Positions 63,352 through 64,000 of a DNA stretch of 64,000 nt are shown piece by piece. The DNA lies in the NCBI RefSeq assembly GCF_042610425.1, contig NZ_JBGJZM010000005.1, forward strand, positions 1 through 64,000, written 5' to 3'. The position numbers were made by a program, and so were the translations under genes. This DNA comes from Ectobacillus sp042610425 (GTDB lineage Bacteria; Bacillota; Bacilli; Bacillales; Bacillaceae_G). The notes under the pieces are model-generated. The model ran no database searches, was not told the DNA's origin, and saw only the letters and a program-made list of their open reading frames with translations. Position 1 is the stretch's first letter. The number at the start of each line of letters is the position of its first letter.

Positions 63352-64000
63352 ATGACACATTCTGAACCCATTAAACTTACATCTCTATCATCAAAAGGGG
63401 GCTGCGGCTGCAAAATTGGTCCGTCTGATTTAGCAGAAGTCATGCGTACCCTTCCAAAGTCCATAGCAAATCCAAATTTACTTGTAGGACTTGATACAAG
63501 CGATGATGCTGGTGTGTATCAAATCAATGATGACCTTGCACTCGTACAAACGGTTGATTTCTTTACACCGATTGTGAACGACCCGTATTCATTTGGACAG
63601 GTTGCAGCTGCGAATGCCATTAGTGATATTTATGCGATGGGCGGAACACCGCTCACTGCCCTTAACATTGTTGCGTTTCCAATTGATACCGTAGACAAAC
63701 AAATTCTTGCTGATATCCTACGCGGTGCAGCGGATAAATTGAAAGAAGCAGGCGCAACCCTTGTTGGAGGTCACTCCATTGACGATAAAGAACCGAAATT
63801 TGGGATGGCTGTTACCGGCCTCATTGATCCCAAAAAGGTACGGACAAATGCAGGTGCAAAACCCGGTGACAAGCTTATTCTCACAAAGCCGATTGGCGTT
63901 GGTATTATGACTACTTCGATTAAGCACGAAGCCTTAACAAACGAAGAAATTGACCGTGTTACGAAGGTTATGACAACCTTAAACAAAACGGCTGCAGAAA
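63352..64000 (+). CDS. selD: Selenide, water dikinase, 5' part
   Basis: First 216 codons of selenophosphate synthetase; the gene runs off the window. The catalytic motif GGCGCKIGP gives Cys18 and Lys21, corresponding to E. coli Cys17 and Lys20 (a cysteine, not a selenocysteine form). LVQTVDFFTP, AAANAISDIYAMGG and LVGGHSIDDKEPKFG follow the AIRS/PurM fold. It makes selenophosphate from selenide and ATP for selenouridine or selenocysteine. AGAAAGG lies 11 bases upstream of the ATG. Confidence 0.95.
   Translation, partial: MTHSEPIKLTSLSSKGGCGCKIGPSDLAEVMRTLPKSIANPNLLVGLDTSDDAGVYQINDDLALVQTVDFFTPIVNDPYSFGQVAAANAISDIYAMGGTPLTALNIVAFPIDTVDKQILADILRGAADKLKEAGATLVGGHSIDDKEPKFGMAVTGLIDPKKVRTNAGAKPGDKLILTKPIGVGIMTTSIKHEALTNEEIDRVTKVMTTLNKTAAE

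Noticed and set aside
63718..63986. Two minus-strand frames
   Set aside because: They lie antisense to the well-supported selD coding sequence.

Overview
The window looks like a chromosomal segment of an AT-rich Bacillaceae species (Bacillus or a close relative). The evidence is strong AGGAGG-type ribosome binding sites, frequent TTG/GTG starts, T-box and S-box leaders, Fur and cre boxes, and a left part that follows the ydb-ydc gene order of Bacillus subtilis. That order is tRNA cluster, sprT-like, cmpA, tex, ndoA/ndoAI, alr, ydcC, acpS, cshA, murF, ddl. I do not assign a species.

Layout. 1-1.25 kb: 5' tip of a 16S rRNA gene preceded by eleven tRNA genes, all on the minus strand, with three likely promoters. 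1.3-12.8 kb: housekeeping block (proteolysis, spore cortex control, toxin-antitoxin, cell-wall precursors, holo-ACP synthase, RNA helicase). 13-26.9 kb: mixed genes, including a MATE exporter, HAD phosphatase, methionine aminopeptidase, a LuxR-type two-component system, a GT2 glycosyltransferase, family II pyrophosphatase, an epoxide-hydrolase-like protein, the YdbS/YdbT pair, and a CopC-CopD copper protein with an ABM-domain partner. 27.1-28.4 kb: a T-box riboswitch (predicted isoleucine) controlling a BASS-family transporter. 28.6-35.3 kb: a sulfur-scavenging island with two divergent SAM-I riboswitches. They control a MetQ-type lipoprotein plus flavin monooxygenase on one side, and a MetN-MetP-amidohydrolase-MetQ set on the other.

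35.5-45.2 kb: arginase-fold protein, C4-dicarboxylate carrier with a cre box, and an acxABC acetone carboxylase operon. The acx operon has a near-perfect sigma-54 promoter and an adjacent AcoR-like activator. 45.3-52.8 kb: MFS transporter, Fur-controlled FTR1-type iron permease with a repeat lipoprotein, an IS fragment, HAD hydrolase, putrescine aminotransferase and a TetR repressor. This segment is bracketed by two direct copies of a junction (activator 3' end followed by kipR 3' end). In each copy the opposite partner has decayed. 53.1-58.7 kb: complete pxpA-ycsG-ycsI-kipI-kipA-kipR 5-oxoprolinase operon. 59.1-64 kb: YsaA-like HAD protein, TetR/SRPBCC/DUF4260 operon, D-serine ammonia-lyase, and the 5' part of selD running off the end.

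The accessory part (27-63 kb) is mostly a nutrient-scavenging toolkit. It covers organosulfur, acetone, dicarboxylates, iron, polyamines, 5-oxoproline and D-serine, each with its own local regulator or riboswitch. I saw no CRISPR array, prophage or complete insertion sequence.
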